Shown here piece by piece: positions 7,601 through 16,363 of a stretch of DNA of 64,000 nucleotides. A program made the position numbers and the translations under genes. Numbering within the stretch: the first letter of the stretch is position 1; each line of letters begins with the position of its first letter. The stretch spans positions 1 to 64,000 of the forward strand of contig JAHBWG010000045.1 of NCBI GenBank assembly GCA_019637095.1. The letters run 5' to 3'. The notes beneath the pieces are model-generated. The model saw nothing but the letters and a program-made list of their open reading frames with translations. It ran no database searches and was not told the DNA's origin. This DNA comes from Sandaracinaceae bacterium. GTDB taxonomy: Bacteria; Myxococcota_A; Polyangia; Polyangiales; Sandaracinaceae.

Positions 7601-10546
7601 ATGGGAGGCTCGCGGATGGGACGACGAGGGACTTGGCTCGCGGCGCTCTTGGCGCTGCTCACGGCGTGCGACGGGGACTCGGGGACGGACGCGGGTACAC
7701 CGCCGGTCGACGCGCCGGCCGAGGTCGACGCGGGCATGCAAGACGACGTGCTCGCGATCCCCGGCCTCGACGGCGAGGTCGAGGTGATCGTCGACGAGCG
7801 CGGCATGCCGCACATCTACGCGACGACGGTGCACGACCTGATGGTCGTGCAGGGCTACCTCATGGCGCGCGACCGCTTCGTGCAGATGGAGTTCCTGCGG
7901 CGCAACACCCTCGGTCGCCTCGCGGAGGTCCTCGCCGCGCTCGCGCCCACCCTCGCCGACACCGACCGCGACCAGCGCTTCTTCGCGTTCGAGCGCCAGG
8001 GCCGCGCGATCTACGACTCGCTGCCCGCGACCGACCCGACGCGCCTCGTCGCCGAGGCATTCGTCGAGGGGATCAACCACTACATCGACACGGTGGTGCT
8101 CGACGATCAGTATCTTCCGCCCCGCGGGCTCGAGGCGTTCAACGCGGCGCTCCTCAGCCCGAACTTCGGGCACTGGCGCCCGCACGACATCTTCGCGCTC
8201 GCGCGCTTCCAGTCCTGGAACCTCTCGTACGACGCGTTCGCCGACATCAACAACACGCGCTCGCTCGTGGGCGTGGCCGACGCGTTCGACCCGGACGACG
8301 CCGACGAGCGGCTCGCCGCGCGCGCGGGCGTGTTCGGAGACTTCTGGAGCGTGGTGCAGGCGCGCCGTGTCTACACCCGCGACGGCTTCAACGACGGCAC
8401 GACGAGCGCGTTCCTGCCGCCGGTCGGCCAGCCGCGGCTCCCGGGCTCGCTCGCCAACTTCTCCGTCGCCGCGCTCGACGGCGGCGCGCGCTTCTTCGAC
8501 CGCCTCGACGCCAACCCGTTCATGCGGCGCGACCCGAGCCACGGCAGCAATTCCTGGGTCGTCCACGCGAGCCACACCGCGAACGGTCACGCGATCCTGT
8601 CGAACGACCCGCACCTCACGCTCTTCGCGCCGCCGGTCTGGTGGTACGTGCACCTCAACACCGCGCGCATGGGCGGCGAGCGCATGATCGACGCGCAGGG
8701 CATCGCGTTCGCGGGGCTGCCGGGCGTCGTGCTCGGCTACAACCGCCACCTCGCGTGGAGCGCGACGACGACCGGCTACGACGTGACCGACGTCTACGCG
8801 GAGGAGGTCACCTTCCGCAACGACGGCACCGCCGAGGCGCCGCGCTGGACGCCGGTGAGCGCGCGGTTCATGGGCGCGGACGTCGCGATCCGCCCGATCG
8901 AGGAGCAGATCCTCGTCTCGGGCGGCCCGACGGTGACGGCGACCCTCTACGAGGTGCCGCACCACGGCCGCATCGTGCCCGACAGCATCGTGGCGCCCGA
9001 CGTCGCGAGCCCCGCGCCCGGCGCGATGGCGACCGGCAGCGCGATGAGCGTGCGCTACACGGGCGACGAGGTCTCGAACGAGCTCGCGTTCTTCGTCGGG
9101 CTGCTGACCGCCAACAACGTGGAGGAGGCGTTCGCCGCCGCCGCGCCGTTCGAGGTCGGGATCCAGAACTTCAGCTTCGCCGACTCGATGGGCAACATCG
9201 GGTGGACCACGCGCGGGCGGATCCCGCAGCGCGCGTGCAACTTCTGGCTCGACGAGCGCGGCGCGCCGCGGCTCGACGCCGACGACCGGCTGCCGCGCGC
9301 GCCGCCGTTCGTGCTGCCCGGCACCGGCGGCTTCGAGTGGGGCGCGGACCTCGCGCCCAACTTCATCCCGCACGACCGCAATCCGTCGCGCGGCTACATC
9401 GCGACGGCGAACCAGGACAACGTCGGCGTCACCGACGACGGCGACCCCTGCAACGACGCGCACTACATCGGCGCGGGCTTCGCGCCGGGCTACCGCCAGC
9501 ACCGGATCGTCGAGCGGCTCGACGCGCTCGTCGCGCGCGGGGACATCACGAGCGACGACATGGTCGCGCTCCAGCACGAGACGCGCTCCTCGCTCGGCGA
9601 GGGCATGCGCGACGCGATCGTGGCCTCGCTCGACCACGCGCTGGGCGATCCGTCGGACGACCCGGCGCTCGCCGCGGTCGTCGCCGGCGCGGGGGACCTC
9701 GCGCGCCTGCGCGACCTGCGCGCGCGGCTCGCCGCGTGGACGTTCGCGACGCCGCACGGCGTCGGCGCGACCGACGCGGCGGTGATCGCCGACAGCGTCG
9801 CGACGACGATCTTCAACGTGCTGATCACGCACCTCTCGCAGCTCGCGTTCGACGACGAGAACGCGCGCATCGGCCGCGGCATGGGGAGCCTCCAGATCGC
9901 GCGGATGCTCGAGTGGATGCTCGCCTCGCCGGCGGCGCAGCAGGCGCTGCCGCTCTACACCTTCCGCGCGTCGTACCTCGGCGACACCGCGTGGAACGAC
10001 TCGGTGATCTGGGACGACCTGCGCACCGACGCGGTGGTCGAGACGCGCGACGAGCGCGTCACGCGCGCGGCCCTCGCCGCGCTCGAGTGGCTGACGACGG
10101 AGCTCGGCGCGACGACGACCGAGTGGCGCTGGGGCCGGCTGCACTCGATCCGCTTCCAGCAGCTGATCCCGCCGGCCGCCGACGCGGGCATCGTGTCGAT
10201 CCCGCCGCGCGACGATCCGGCGCTGCCGTACGGCTTCCCGCGCGATGGCGACTTCGGCGCGGTCGACGTGCTGAACTTCAGCCTGAGCAACCCGAACGGC
10301 ATCCGCTCGGGGACCAACAGCGGCGCGCGCGGCGGTCCGTCGCAGCGGCTCGTCGTCGAGATGACGCCGGATGGCCCGCTGCCGCGCAACGCGCTGCCCG
10401 GCGGGCAGTCGGAGAGCCCGGACAGCCCGCACCACGACGACGAGGCGCGGATCTGGCTGACGAACCAGCGGCCGCCGCTCCACTTCGAGCGGGCGGACAT
10501 CGAGGCGCACGCGGAGTCGCGCCTGCGCTTCGTCCCGGGGACCTGA
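7601..10546 (+). CDS. Penicillin acylase family lipoprotein (Ntn hydrolase)
   Basis: A 981-residue exported N-terminal-nucleophile amidase. It starts at the ATG at 7601 (another at 7616), with a lipobox LLTAC and then an Asp/Ala-rich linker. The alpha-chain part has the typical PHIYATTVHDLMVVQGYLMARDR opening in two pieces. The beta chain begins at the family cut site G|SNSW, which gives Ser316 as the nucleophile; ILSNDPHL follows, as in penicillin and AHL acylases. Self-cleavage into two chains and a spacer is expected. Substrates of this family include beta-lactams, acyl-homoserine lactones and peptide amides; none is specified here. The stop codon overlaps the ribosome binding site of the next small gene, so the two form an operon. 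Confidence 0.85.
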   Translation: MGGSRMGRRGTWLAALLALLTACDGDSGTDAGTPPVDAPAEVDAGMQDDVLAIPGLDGEVEVIVDERGMPHIYATTVHDLMVVQGYLMARDRFVQMEFLRRNTLGRLAEVLAALAPTLADTDRDQRFFAFERQGRAIYDSLPATDPTRLVAEAFVEGINHYIDTVVLDDQYLPPRGLEAFNAALLSPNFGHWRPHDIFALARFQSWNLSYDAFADINNTRSLVGVADAFDPDDADERLAARAGVFGDFWSVVQARRVYTRDGFNDGTTSAFLPPVGQPRLPGSLANFSVAALDGGARFFDRLDANPFMRRDPSHGSNSWVVHASHTANGHAILSNDPHLTLFAPPVWWYVHLNTARMGGERMIDAQGIAFAGLPGVVLGYNRHLAWSATTTGYDVTDVYAEEVTFRNDGTAEAPRWTPVSARFMGADVAIRPIEEQILVSGGPTVTATLYEVPHHGRIVPDSIVAPDVASPAPGAMATGSAMSVRYTGDEVSNELAFFVGLLTANNVEEAFAAAAPFEVGIQNFSFADSMGNIGWTTRGRIPQRACNFWLDERGAPRLDADDRLPRAPPFVLPGTGGFEWGADLAPNFIPHDRNPSRGYIATANQDNVGVTDDGDPCNDAHYIGAGFAPGYRQHRIVERLDALVARGDITSDDMVALQHETRSSLGEGMRDAIVASLDHALGDPSDDPALAAVVAGAGDLARLRDLRARLAAWTFATPHGVGATDAAVIADSVATTIFNVLITHLSQLAFDDENARIGRGMGSLQIARMLEWMLASPAAQQALPLYTFRASYLGDTAWNDSVIWDDLRTDAVVETRDERVTRAALAALEWLTTELGATTTEWRWGRLHSIRFQQLIPPAADAGIVSIPPRDDPALPYGFPRDGDFGAVDVLNFSLSNPNGIRSGTNSGARGGPSQRLVVEMTPDGPLPRNALPGGQSESPDSPHHDDEARIWLTNQRPPLHFERADIEAHAESRLRFVPGT

Positions 10547-10556
10547 GGAGGGCGCG

Positions 10557-10736
10557 GTGCTCGAGGACGACGTGGCGCTGCTCGCCTGCCCGTGGTGCGG
10601 GGAGGCGATCGAGCTCTACGTCGACCCGGACACCCGCGGCGCGATGGTCGAGGACTGCGAGGTCTGCTGCCGCCCCTGGCGCGTCGTGGTGACGCGGCAG
10701 GGCGGCGAGCTCGTCGTCTCGGTCGACCGCGCGTAG
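10557..10736 (+). CDS. CPXCG-motif cysteine-rich small protein
   Basis: A 59-residue zinc-ribbon-like protein with a GTG start at 10557. GAGGAG lies seven bases upstream and straddles the stop of the acylase gene. The motif CPWCGE (Cys11, Cys14) and the second pair CEVCC (Cys34, Cys37) match the small CPXCG family (Pfam Cys_rich_CPXG), with the usual DCEVCCRPW and V-x-V-x ends. The four Cys probably bind zinc. The family's function is unknown. It is intracellular, ten bases behind the acylase and six bases from the convergent methyltransferase. Confidence 0.8.
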   Translation: MLEDDVALLACPWCGEAIELYVDPDTRGAMVEDCEVCCRPWRVVVTRQGGELVVSVDRA

Positions 10737-10741
10737 CGCGC

Positions 10742-11587
10742 TCAGCGCGCGCGGCGCGCGATCACGATCTGCTTGGGCGAGCGCGCGTCGAAGGGCCGGC
10801 CGTCGTAGTCGCCGTGCTTGGCCTCGAGCGCGTAGCCGGCGTGCGCGAGCCACGCGTCGAGCTCGCGCGGGAAGAAGAGGCGCATGGTGAGCTCCTCGAC
10901 CCGCGCGTCCTCGACGCCGCCGACGGCGTAGCTCCAGACGATGCGGTCGAGCTGCGTCGCGGGGTCGTAGTGGTGCTCTTCCGACAGGACGACCTCGCGA
11001 TCGAGGTAGGGGTCGCGGTAGCGCAGGATCGGGCGGCGGCGCTCCGGCGCGTCGCCGAGGAACGCGGGGCTCGGCTGGAAGGTGTCGACGACGAGGCGCC
11101 CGTCGTCCGCGAGGTGGCGCGCGATCGCGTCGAGCGCGCGCGCGAGGGAGTCGTCGTCGAGCAGGTGGTTGAGGGTGTTGAAGGGCACGAGCACGAGGGC
11201 GAAGCGCCGCCCGAGGTCGAACGCGCGGAGGTCGCCGAGCGCGAGCGTCACGTCGAGCCCCTCGGCGCTCGCCTTGGCGTGCGCGGCGGCGAGCATGGGC
11301 CCCGAGAGCTCGAGCCCCACCACCTCGTGGCCGGCGCGGGCGAGGGCGATCGTGATCCGGCCGGTCCCCGCGCCGAGCTCGAGGATCGGGCCTCCGTGTC
11401 GCGCGGCGAGCGCCTCGTACATCGGGAGGTCGCGCGGCGCGGTCATCTGCGCGAGCAGGTCGTACTGCACGGGGTCGAAGTAGAGCGCGGGCAGGAGCTC
11501 GCGCGCCCGCGCGGCGAGCGCGCGCTCGGCGTCCTCTGCGGCGGGGGTCGTCGGCGCGTCGGTCACGGGCGGGATGCTACCGTCCAT
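10742..11587 (-). CDS. SAM-dependent class I methyltransferase
   Basis: A 281-residue cytoplasmic methyltransferase. Motif I is LELGAGTGRITIALARAG and is followed by an acidic strand end (VVGLELS), motif II LALGDLRAF, motif III LVLVPFNTLNHL and a long C-terminal beta region ending KQIVIARR. The layout is that of generic Methyltransf_25 proteins, so the acceptor is unknown. Start options are the ATG at 11593 or 11587, or a GTG at 11566; none has a clear ribosome binding site. With the ATG starts the gene abuts or overlaps the start of the divergent VOC gene, so its promoter must lie inside that gene, or its mRNA is leaderless. Confidence 0.82.
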   Translation of the reverse strand: MDGSIPPVTDAPTTPAAEDAERALAARARELLPALYFDPVQYDLLAQMTAPRDLPMYEALAARHGGPILELGAGTGRITIALARAGHEVVGLELSGPMLAAAHAKASAEGLDVTLALGDLRAFDLGRRFALVLVPFNTLNHLLDDDSLARALDAIARHLADDGRLVVDTFQPSPAFLGDAPERRRPILRYRDPYLDREVVLSEEHHYDPATQLDRIVWSYAVGGVEDARVEELTMRLFFPRELDAWLAHAGYALEAKHGDYDGRPFDARSPKQIVIARRAR

Positions 11588-11591
11588 CGCC

Positions 11592-11987
11592 ATGATCGAT
11601 CACCTCACGCTGCTCGTCAGCGACTACGAGCGCAGCAAGGCGTTCTACCTCGCGGCGCTCGCCCCGCTCGGCTACGAGCTCGTCATGGAGGTCACGCGGG
11701 AGATGATCCCGACGCTGCCCTTCCCCAAGAGCTGTGGGCTCGGCGTCGGGGGCAAGCCGGACCTCTGGCTGCGGCCCGAGGCCGGCACGCTCGCGCCGAC
11801 GCACGTAGCGTTTCGCGCGAGCTCGCGCGCCGCGGTCGACGCGTTCCACGCCGCGGCGCTCGCGGCGGGCGGGGTCGACCACGGCGCGCCGGGTCCGCGC
11901 CCGCAGTACCACCGGGGGTACTACGGCGCGTTCGTGCTCGACCCCGACGGCTACAACGTCGAGGCGGTCATCCACACGCCCGAGTGA
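11592..11987 (+). CDS. VOC family protein (glyoxalase/bleomycin-resistance fold)
   Basis: A 131-residue protein with two beta-alpha-beta-beta-beta modules. It opens IDHLTLLVSDYERSKAFY, with a potential metal ligand His3, and ends FVLDPDGYNVEAVIH, where the Glu is the usual last ligand. The middle has APTHVAFRA and a conserved RPQYHRGYYGAF segment typical of VOC proteins annotated as glyoxalases. Such proteins bind a divalent metal and act on glyoxal adducts, catechols or antibiotics; the substrate here is unknown. The ATG lies in a CATG that also holds the possible start of the divergent methyltransferase. The stop touches the end of the convergent lipoprotein gene. Confidence 0.82.
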   Translation: MIDHLTLLVSDYERSKAFYLAALAPLGYELVMEVTREMIPTLPFPKSCGLGVGGKPDLWLRPEAGTLAPTHVAFRASSRAAVDAFHAAALAAGGVDHGAPGPRPQYHRGYYGAFVLDPDGYNVEAVIHTPE

Positions 11988-13829
11988 TCACGGCCGCAGG
12001 CCCGGGCGCAGCTCCATGCCGCGGCGCGCGTTGACCTCGCGCTCGCGCCGCACCTCCTCGTCGCGTCTCGCCGCGTCTCGCCGGCGTGCCTCTTCCGCGG
12101 CGCGGCGATCGTCGTCGGCCCGCCGGCGGGCCTCGTCGGCGGCGCGTCGGTCCTCGATCGCGCGTCGCCGCGCCTCGTCGGCCTCACGGCGAGCGTCCGC
12201 GTCGCGCCGCGCGTCCTCGATCGCGCGTCGCCGCGCCTCCTCCGCCTCGCGTCGCGCCTCCTCCGCCTCGCGGGCCCGTCGGGCCTCCGCCGCGAAGCGC
12301 TCGCGCTCCTCGATCGCGCGTCGCCGCGCCTCGGCCTCCGCGCGGCGCTGCGCCTCCTCGTCGGCGCGCGCACGGGCCTCGTTCTCTGCGCGTCGTCGTG
12401 CCTCGATCTCGGCGCGCTGCTGCTCGAGGCGCGCGCGAGCCTCGGCCTCGGCGCGGGCGCGAGCCTCGGCGTCGGCGCGGGCGCGAGCCTCGGCCTCGGC
12501 GCGGCGCTGGGCCTCGAGCTCGGCGCGGCGCTGGGCTTCGCCCTCGGCACGCGCGCGGGCCTCGTTCTCCGCGCGTCGTCGTGCCTCTACCTCGGCGCGT
12601 TGCTGTTCGAGGCGCGCGCGAGCCTCGGCCTCGGCGCGAGTGCGAGCTTCTGCTTCCGCGCGGGCGCGCGCCTCCGCTTCGGCGCGCCGCTGAGCCTCGA
12701 GCTCGGCGCGTCGCTGGGCCTCCTCGGCCGCGCGCCGCTGGGCCTCTTCGGTCGCACGGGCGCGGGCCTCGTTCTCTGCGCGTCGTCGCGCCTCGACCTC
12801 GGCGCGTTGCTGCTCGAGGCGCGCGCGCGCTTCGGCTTCGGCGCGCGCGCGAGTCTCCGCGTCGGCGCGTGCGCGAGCCTCGGCCTCGGCGCGTCGCTGG
12901 GCCTCTTCGGCCGCGCGTCGCTGGGCCTCTTCGGTCGCGCGTGCGCGGGCTTCGTTCTCTGCGCGTCGCCGTGCCTCGACCTCGGCACGTTGCTGCTCGA
13001 GGCGTGCGCGAGCCTCGGCGTCGGCGCGTGCGCGAGCTTCTGCGTCGGCGCGTGCGCGAGCTTCTGCCTCGGCGCGCGCGCGCGCCTCTGCGCCGCCGCG
13101 GGCCTCGGCCTCGGCGCGTGCGTGCGCGTCCGCGTCGGCGCGCCGCTGCGCGTCGCGTCGCGCGGCGACGTCATCGCGCACGCGCGCGGTCCCGTGCGTC
13201 GCCGGCGCGACCGGCGAGTCGAGCGCGCGTCCGCGCGGGGAGTGGGCGCGGCCGACGCCGCGCCCCGCGCGCACCACCACGCCGCGCTCGGCGAGCCACG
13301 TCGCGCTCGGCGCCGCGGCTCGGCGGCCGCGCCCGTTCCGCGCACGCGTGCGCGCGGTCGGCAGCTCGAAGACGAGGTCGATCGACGTGTCGTACCAGCC
13401 CGCGTCCGCGTAACCCTCGGGGCCGAGCGGCGCCCACCCGATCGTCTCGTCGTCGTAGCGCCAGTCGACCCAACCGGGGCCCCACGTGTCGTCGGGCGTC
13501 CAGTACCAGCGCCCGTCGAACGACCAGCGGCCGTAGTAGCAGGTGACCTCGCCGATCGGATCGTCGAGCACGACCCACGTCATCCCCTGGCCTTCGACCC
13601 ACTCCCAGTAGCCATCCGTGAACGGCGTGTAGCCCGGGTCGAGCGGGACGAAGACGGTCACTCCCGCGCGCGATTGCCAGGTCCCGTACGGCGCGAGCGC
13701 GTCGTAGAAGAGCGTGGTCGAGGCGGCGAAGTACGCGCGCTCGACGCGCACGTGGCGCGCGCAGCCCGCCGTGAGCACGAGGGCGAGGCCGAGCGCGATC
13801 GGTCCGAACAGGCGAGGCGGTGAGGGCAT
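11988..13829 (-). CDS. Lipoprotein with DUF6600-like head and giant Ala/Glu/Arg helix
   Basis: A 613-residue lipoprotein. The ATG at 13829 starts a classic signal with lipobox LTAGC. Residues about 25-165 form a Trp/Tyr-rich head with repeats such as [23 protein letters not shown] and [20 protein letters not shown], the pattern of DUF6600-type YXWxxW domains. From about residue 240 to the end the protein is almost only Ala, Glu, Arg and Asp in 8-residue steps (ARAEAEAR), with 61-69-residue super-repeats beginning LEQQRAE. The period of 8 rather than 7 suggests a rigid single alpha helix instead of a coiled coil, perhaps spanning the periplasm. Base composition of the tail is extreme. Function unknown; a structural or envelope-spacing role is inference. 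Confidence 0.75.
   Translation of the reverse strand: MPSPPRLFGPIALGLALVLTAGCARHVRVERAYFAASTTLFYDALAPYGTWQSRAGVTVFVPLDPGYTPFTDGYWEWVEGQGMTWVVLDDPIGEVTCYYGRWSFDGRWYWTPDDTWGPGWVDWRYDDETIGWAPLGPEGYADAGWYDTSIDLVFELPTARTRARNGRGRRAAAPSATWLAERGVVVRAGRGVGRAHSPRGRALDSPVAPATHGTARVRDDVAARRDAQRRADADAHARAEAEARGGAEARARAEAEARARADAEARARADAEARARLEQQRAEVEARRRAENEARARATEEAQRRAAEEAQRRAEAEARARADAETRARAEAEARARLEQQRAEVEARRRAENEARARATEEAQRRAAEEAQRRAELEAQRRAEAEARARAEAEARTRAEAEARARLEQQRAEVEARRRAENEARARAEGEAQRRAELEAQRRAEAEARARADAEARARAEAEARARLEQQRAEIEARRRAENEARARADEEAQRRAEAEARRRAIEERERFAAEARRAREAEEARREAEEARRRAIEDARRDADARREADEARRRAIEDRRAADEARRRADDDRRAAEEARRRDAARRDEEVRREREVNARRGMELRPGLRP
12423..13001 (-). repeat. Coding tandem super-repeat (183/207/183 bp)
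   Basis: Each repeat begins with the codons for [20 protein letters not shown]. The LEQQ blocks end at 13001, 12818, 12611 and 12428, giving units of 183, 207 and 183 bases. The 24-base difference equals one 8-residue step (for example RRAELEAQ). This is the mark of unequal exchange inside the lipoprotein gene, and repeat number probably varies between strains. Confidence 0.8.
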
Positions 13830-14020
13830 GATGAAAAGGGTGGGAGCGCGCGCCACGACGGTCGCGCCGAAAACCCGCGCGCGCGCCCGAAAGACCGCGC
13901 CGTGCCGAGCCCGTCACCCTCCAACCGCGCGGGGCTTCACACCTGCGCGCACGAAAGACGACGAAGACGAGCGCCCGCGCGCGTGTTCCCGGGGCGCGCG
14001 AAACCGCGGAGCGCGACTGC

Positions 14021-14056
14021 TCTCGCGCCTTCGCGCCTTCGCGCCTTCGCGCGAGA
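14021..14056. repeat. Octamer tandem repeat flanked by inverted ends
   Basis: Three head-to-tail copies of an 8-base unit (GCGCCTTC) are bounded by TCTCGCGC on the left and GCGCGAGA on the right, which are reverse complements. The array is therefore both tandem and palindromic. It is intergenic and does not encode a plausible peptide. Confidence 0.7.
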
Positions 14057-14097
14057 CATTCCTTCGAATGCCGCAAACGAGCCGCGAGATCCTTCCC

Positions 14098-14210
14098 CCG
14101 CGCCGTAGGCGCACTCTCCTCGCCTCCGGGTCTCGTCGCCTCCCGTTCTTCACGTGAGGCGAGGAGAGCGGAGGGGACGAGGAGGGTTGGAACGTTGGAG
14201 CAACCCCTCC
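14098..14210 (-). repeat. Dispersed repeat II, copy 1, with long hairpins
   Basis: Read on the minus strand this aligns, by eye at about 80 %, with 34549-34654: CCAACCCTCCTCGT, then CGACGAGACCCGGAGGCGAG, then a GCGCCT.CGGCGCG block. It contains a perfect 13-base inverted repeat, CTCTCCTCGCCTC (14114-14126) against 14156-14168, and a GGGTTG/CAACCC hairpin next to the stop of the minus-strand barrel gene at 14217. In both copies the element starts shortly after a stop codon and has the same orientation as that gene. Confidence 0.65.
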
Positions 14211-14216
14211 GCCAAC

Positions 14217-14972
14217 TCAGAACCGATAGCCGGCGCTCAGCAGCAGCTCGGGCGTGAAGCCGTACTGCGTGAAGCCCTCGGCGACGGCGTCCTCGATCGT
14301 GCTCGCCGGGTTGCCGTCGATCGCGCGCACCTCCGCCGGCACGTCGAGCCGCGCGCTCGCGCCGACGCCGTGCGTCCAACCGAGCGCCACGGCGAGCACG
14401 AAGTGCTCCTCGATCACGAAGCGGTAACCCACGCGCGCGTGGAGCGCGTGCAGCTCGAGCGCGAACGGCGCCTCGCGCAGCCCGCGGTAGCGCATCCGCT
14501 GGCCGGTCGCTGCCTCGATCGCCTCGCGGCTGAGCGTCGTGTTGGCGCCGAGGTACGTGTAGCCGACCGAGAGCTCGAGGCCCTCGACCACGCGCCAGCC
14601 GACGCCGACGCGCACGTTCCACGCGCCGTTCGCGATCGTCTCGCCGATCATCGGGCGAAGCGAGTCCCCGTACGCGCCCGCGCCGTCCAGGATGCCCGTC
14701 AGCATCCCGAGGTAGGCGTTCGGGGTGTGCCCGACGGCCACCGCGGCGAAGAAGCCGGGCGGCGTCGTGAGCTGCGCCTCGAGCCCGATCGAGAGCGGGA
14801 GGCTGGTCTGCGCCGAGAGATCGAGGGCCCACCCGGAGGGCGCGGCCGCGACGCCGGCGCTCGCCGTCGGCGAGTCCAGGGCGCGGCCGAGCTGGGCGCT
14901 CGCGCCCGCGGGGGCGAGCAGCGCGGCGAGGAGCCAGCTGAGCTGTGTCGAGGTGCGCCGCGCGGAGGTCAC
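14217..14972 (-). CDS. Outer-membrane beta-barrel protein
   Basis: A 251-residue exported protein. The signal peptide is clear (QLSWLLAALLAPAGASAQ, cleavage after ASA). The rest alternates hydrophobic and polar residues in strands (FFAAVAVGHT, WNVRVGVGWRVV, LELSVGYTYLG, HARVGYRFVI, FVLAVALGWTHG) and ends in an aromatic residue, LLSAGYRF, the signal for outer-membrane insertion. No ligand or enzyme motif was seen. A small porin-like or OmpA-barrel role is likely. It is followed on the same strand by the dispersed repeat at 14.1 kb, which may form its terminator. Confidence 0.72.
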   Translation of the reverse strand: MTSARRTSTQLSWLLAALLAPAGASAQLGRALDSPTASAGVAAAPSGWALDLSAQTSLPLSIGLEAQLTTPPGFFAAVAVGHTPNAYLGMLTGILDGAGAYGDSLRPMIGETIANGAWNVRVGVGWRVVEGLELSVGYTYLGANTTLSREAIEAATGQRMRYRGLREAPFALELHALHARVGYRFVIEEHFVLAVALGWTHGVGASARLDVPAEVRAIDGNPASTIEDAVAEGFTQYGFTPELLLSAGYRF

Positions 14973-15075
14973 GTGCAGCTACGGTGCACGGTGCGTGCCC
15001 GCCGTTCAGCGCGGGCACGACGGCGCGCGCGCGACCGAGACCGGAACGCCCGTGCCGAAACGCCCGTTGCGCGGC

Positions 15076-15609
15076 TCACCGTCGCGGCTCGAAGTCGAGC
15101 GAGACGGAGTTGATGCAGTAGCGCAGCCGCGTCGGCGGCGGTCCGTCGTCGAAGACGTGCCCGAGGTGCCCGTCGCAGCGCGCGCAGTGCACCTCCGTGC
15201 GCGTCACGCCGAGCGAGCGATCGACGTGCGTCGCGACGCGTCCCTGCGCGATCGGCTGCCAGAAGCTCGGCCAGCCCGTCCCCGAGTCGAACTTGTGCTC
15301 GCTCGAGAAGAGCGGCGCGCCGCAGCCCGCGCACCGGTAGGTCCCGCGCGCGTGGTGGTCGTGGAAGCGGCCGCTGAACGCGCGCTCGGTCCCCTGCTCG
15401 CGCAGGACGTGGAACTCGCCGGGCGTGAGGCGCGCGCGCCACTCCGCGTCCGACAGCACGAGGCGCTCGCCGATCGGCGGATCCGCGAACTGCTCCGGCC
15501 GCTCCCGGTCGGCCTGCGCGAGCGCGCGGCTCGTGCTCTCGGCGCAGCCGGTGAGGCCGTGGAGCGCGAGCAAGCCGACGAGGAGGGTCCGCGAGGTGAC
15601 GTCTTGCAC
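15076..15609 (-). CDS. msrB: Peptide-methionine (R)-S-oxide reductase, lipoprotein form
   Basis: A 177-residue MsrB that reduces methionine-R-sulfoxide in damaged proteins. The GTG start at 15609 has GAGGG just upstream. The lipobox GLTGC (Cys22) puts it in the envelope rather than the cytoplasm. The MsrB fold is complete: the zinc pairs Cys93/Cys96 (YRCAGC) and Cys142/Cys145 (HCARC), the GWPSF loop, the HLGHVFDDG segment and the catalytic Cys165 in RYCINSVSL. The catalytic residue is Cys, not Sec, although the window carries selenocysteine genes. The electron donor for an exported form is not encoded nearby. Confidence 0.92.
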   Translation of the reverse strand: MQDVTSRTLLVGLLALHGLTGCAESTSRALAQADRERPEQFADPPIGERLVLSDAEWRARLTPGEFHVLREQGTERAFSGRFHDHHARGTYRCAGCGAPLFSSEHKFDSGTGWPSFWQPIAQGRVATHVDRSLGVTRTEVHCARCDGHLGHVFDDGPPPTRLRYCINSVSLDFEPRR

Positions 15610-15764
15610 GCCCTCACTATGCGGCCGCGCGCGCCGCGTTACCGCCCGCGGCCCACCGTCAACGAACCCGACACCGTGTCGCCCGTGGCGACGCTCGCGC
15701 GCCGCGCGCCGCCGCGGCGACCTTGCCGCCGCCCTTGGCTCGCGGGCTGCAGTGCGCCCCCGCG

Positions 15765-16331
15765 ATGAACGCCGCGCTCCTCACCCTACCGCTGCTCCTC
15801 GGGATGCCGCCCGTGGCGCCCTGGCTGTCGTTCCCGGGCAGCGACGCGCCGCGGGTCTCGCGCGGCGCGCGCTCCACCGAGCTCTTCATCCCCGTGCTGC
15901 GCGTCGGCGGCGGCGCGCTGCTCGGCGACGCCGACGTCGTCGGGGGTGTCTTCGAGCTCGCCGGCGGCGCCCGCTTCCTCGCGCGCAGCCCGCACGTCGA
16001 CCTCGCGATCGGGCTCGACGGCGGCTTCGCGTACCAGGACACCCTGCGCTACGGCGAGACGTTCTCGTACCTCGGCGGCCTGACCGTCGACGTCGTGTTC
16101 CCCGACGCGCTCTACCTCGGCGTCGGCGCGCTCGCGCGCGCGGTCGTCGGCTTCGACGCGAGCGACGCCTTCACGCGCGGCTACCGCGTCGGCGGCCGCC
16201 TCTCGATCTTCTACGGCATCCTCGTCGTCGAGGCCGCCTTCCAGGAGCTCTGGGTCGGCGCGGGCGACGAGCGTGGCGTCGTCGTCACCGGCTCGGTCGA
16301 CTTCGGCTCGCTCGTCGCCGACCTCGAGTGA
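15765..16331 (+). CDS. Hypothetical exported beta-rich protein
   Basis: A 188-residue protein with a short hydrophobic N-terminus ([15 protein letters not shown]), probably a signal peptide. The body has glycine-rich amphipathic strands ([56 protein letters not shown]), as in small outer-membrane barrels or periplasmic jelly-roll proteins. The end ([11 protein letters not shown]) lacks a terminal aromatic residue. The ATG at 15765 is preferred over an upstream TTG because it opens directly into the signal peptide. It is divergent from msrB and convergent with the sigma factor gene. Family not recognised. Confidence 0.6.
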   Translation: MNAALLTLPLLLGMPPVAPWLSFPGSDAPRVSRGARSTELFIPVLRVGGGALLGDADVVGGVFELAGGARFLARSPHVDLAIGLDGGFAYQDTLRYGETFSYLGGLTVDVVFPDALYLGVGALARAVVGFDASDAFTRGYRVGGRLSIFYGILVVEAAFQELWVGAGDERGVVVTGSVDFGSLVADLE

Positions 16332-16363
16332 CGGGCGCGCGAGGCGCGGCGCGTGCCTTCACC

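Larger units (their letters stand above)
13830..14216. other. Gene-free 387-base region with several repeats
   Basis: No gene is supported here; the small open frames are Arg-rich. The stretch holds the octamer array at 14021-14056 and the dispersed element at 14098-14210, described separately. The part next to 13830 must contain the promoter of the lipoprotein gene, but I see no convincing -35/-10 pair. Confidence 0.6.

Noticed and set aside
12423-13120. CRISPR-like look of the regular repeats in the 12-13 kb region
   Set aside because: The repeats are in frame, have no unique spacers and encode the Ala/Glu/Arg helix.
13914-14153. Small Arg-rich open frames in the 13.9-14.15 kb gap
   Set aside because: Composition is set by octamer and dispersed repeats; no start signal or homologous pattern.
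15076-15609. MsrB as a second selenoprotein
   Set aside because: The catalytic residue is encoded by an ordinary Cys codon (Cys165) and no in-frame UGA is present.
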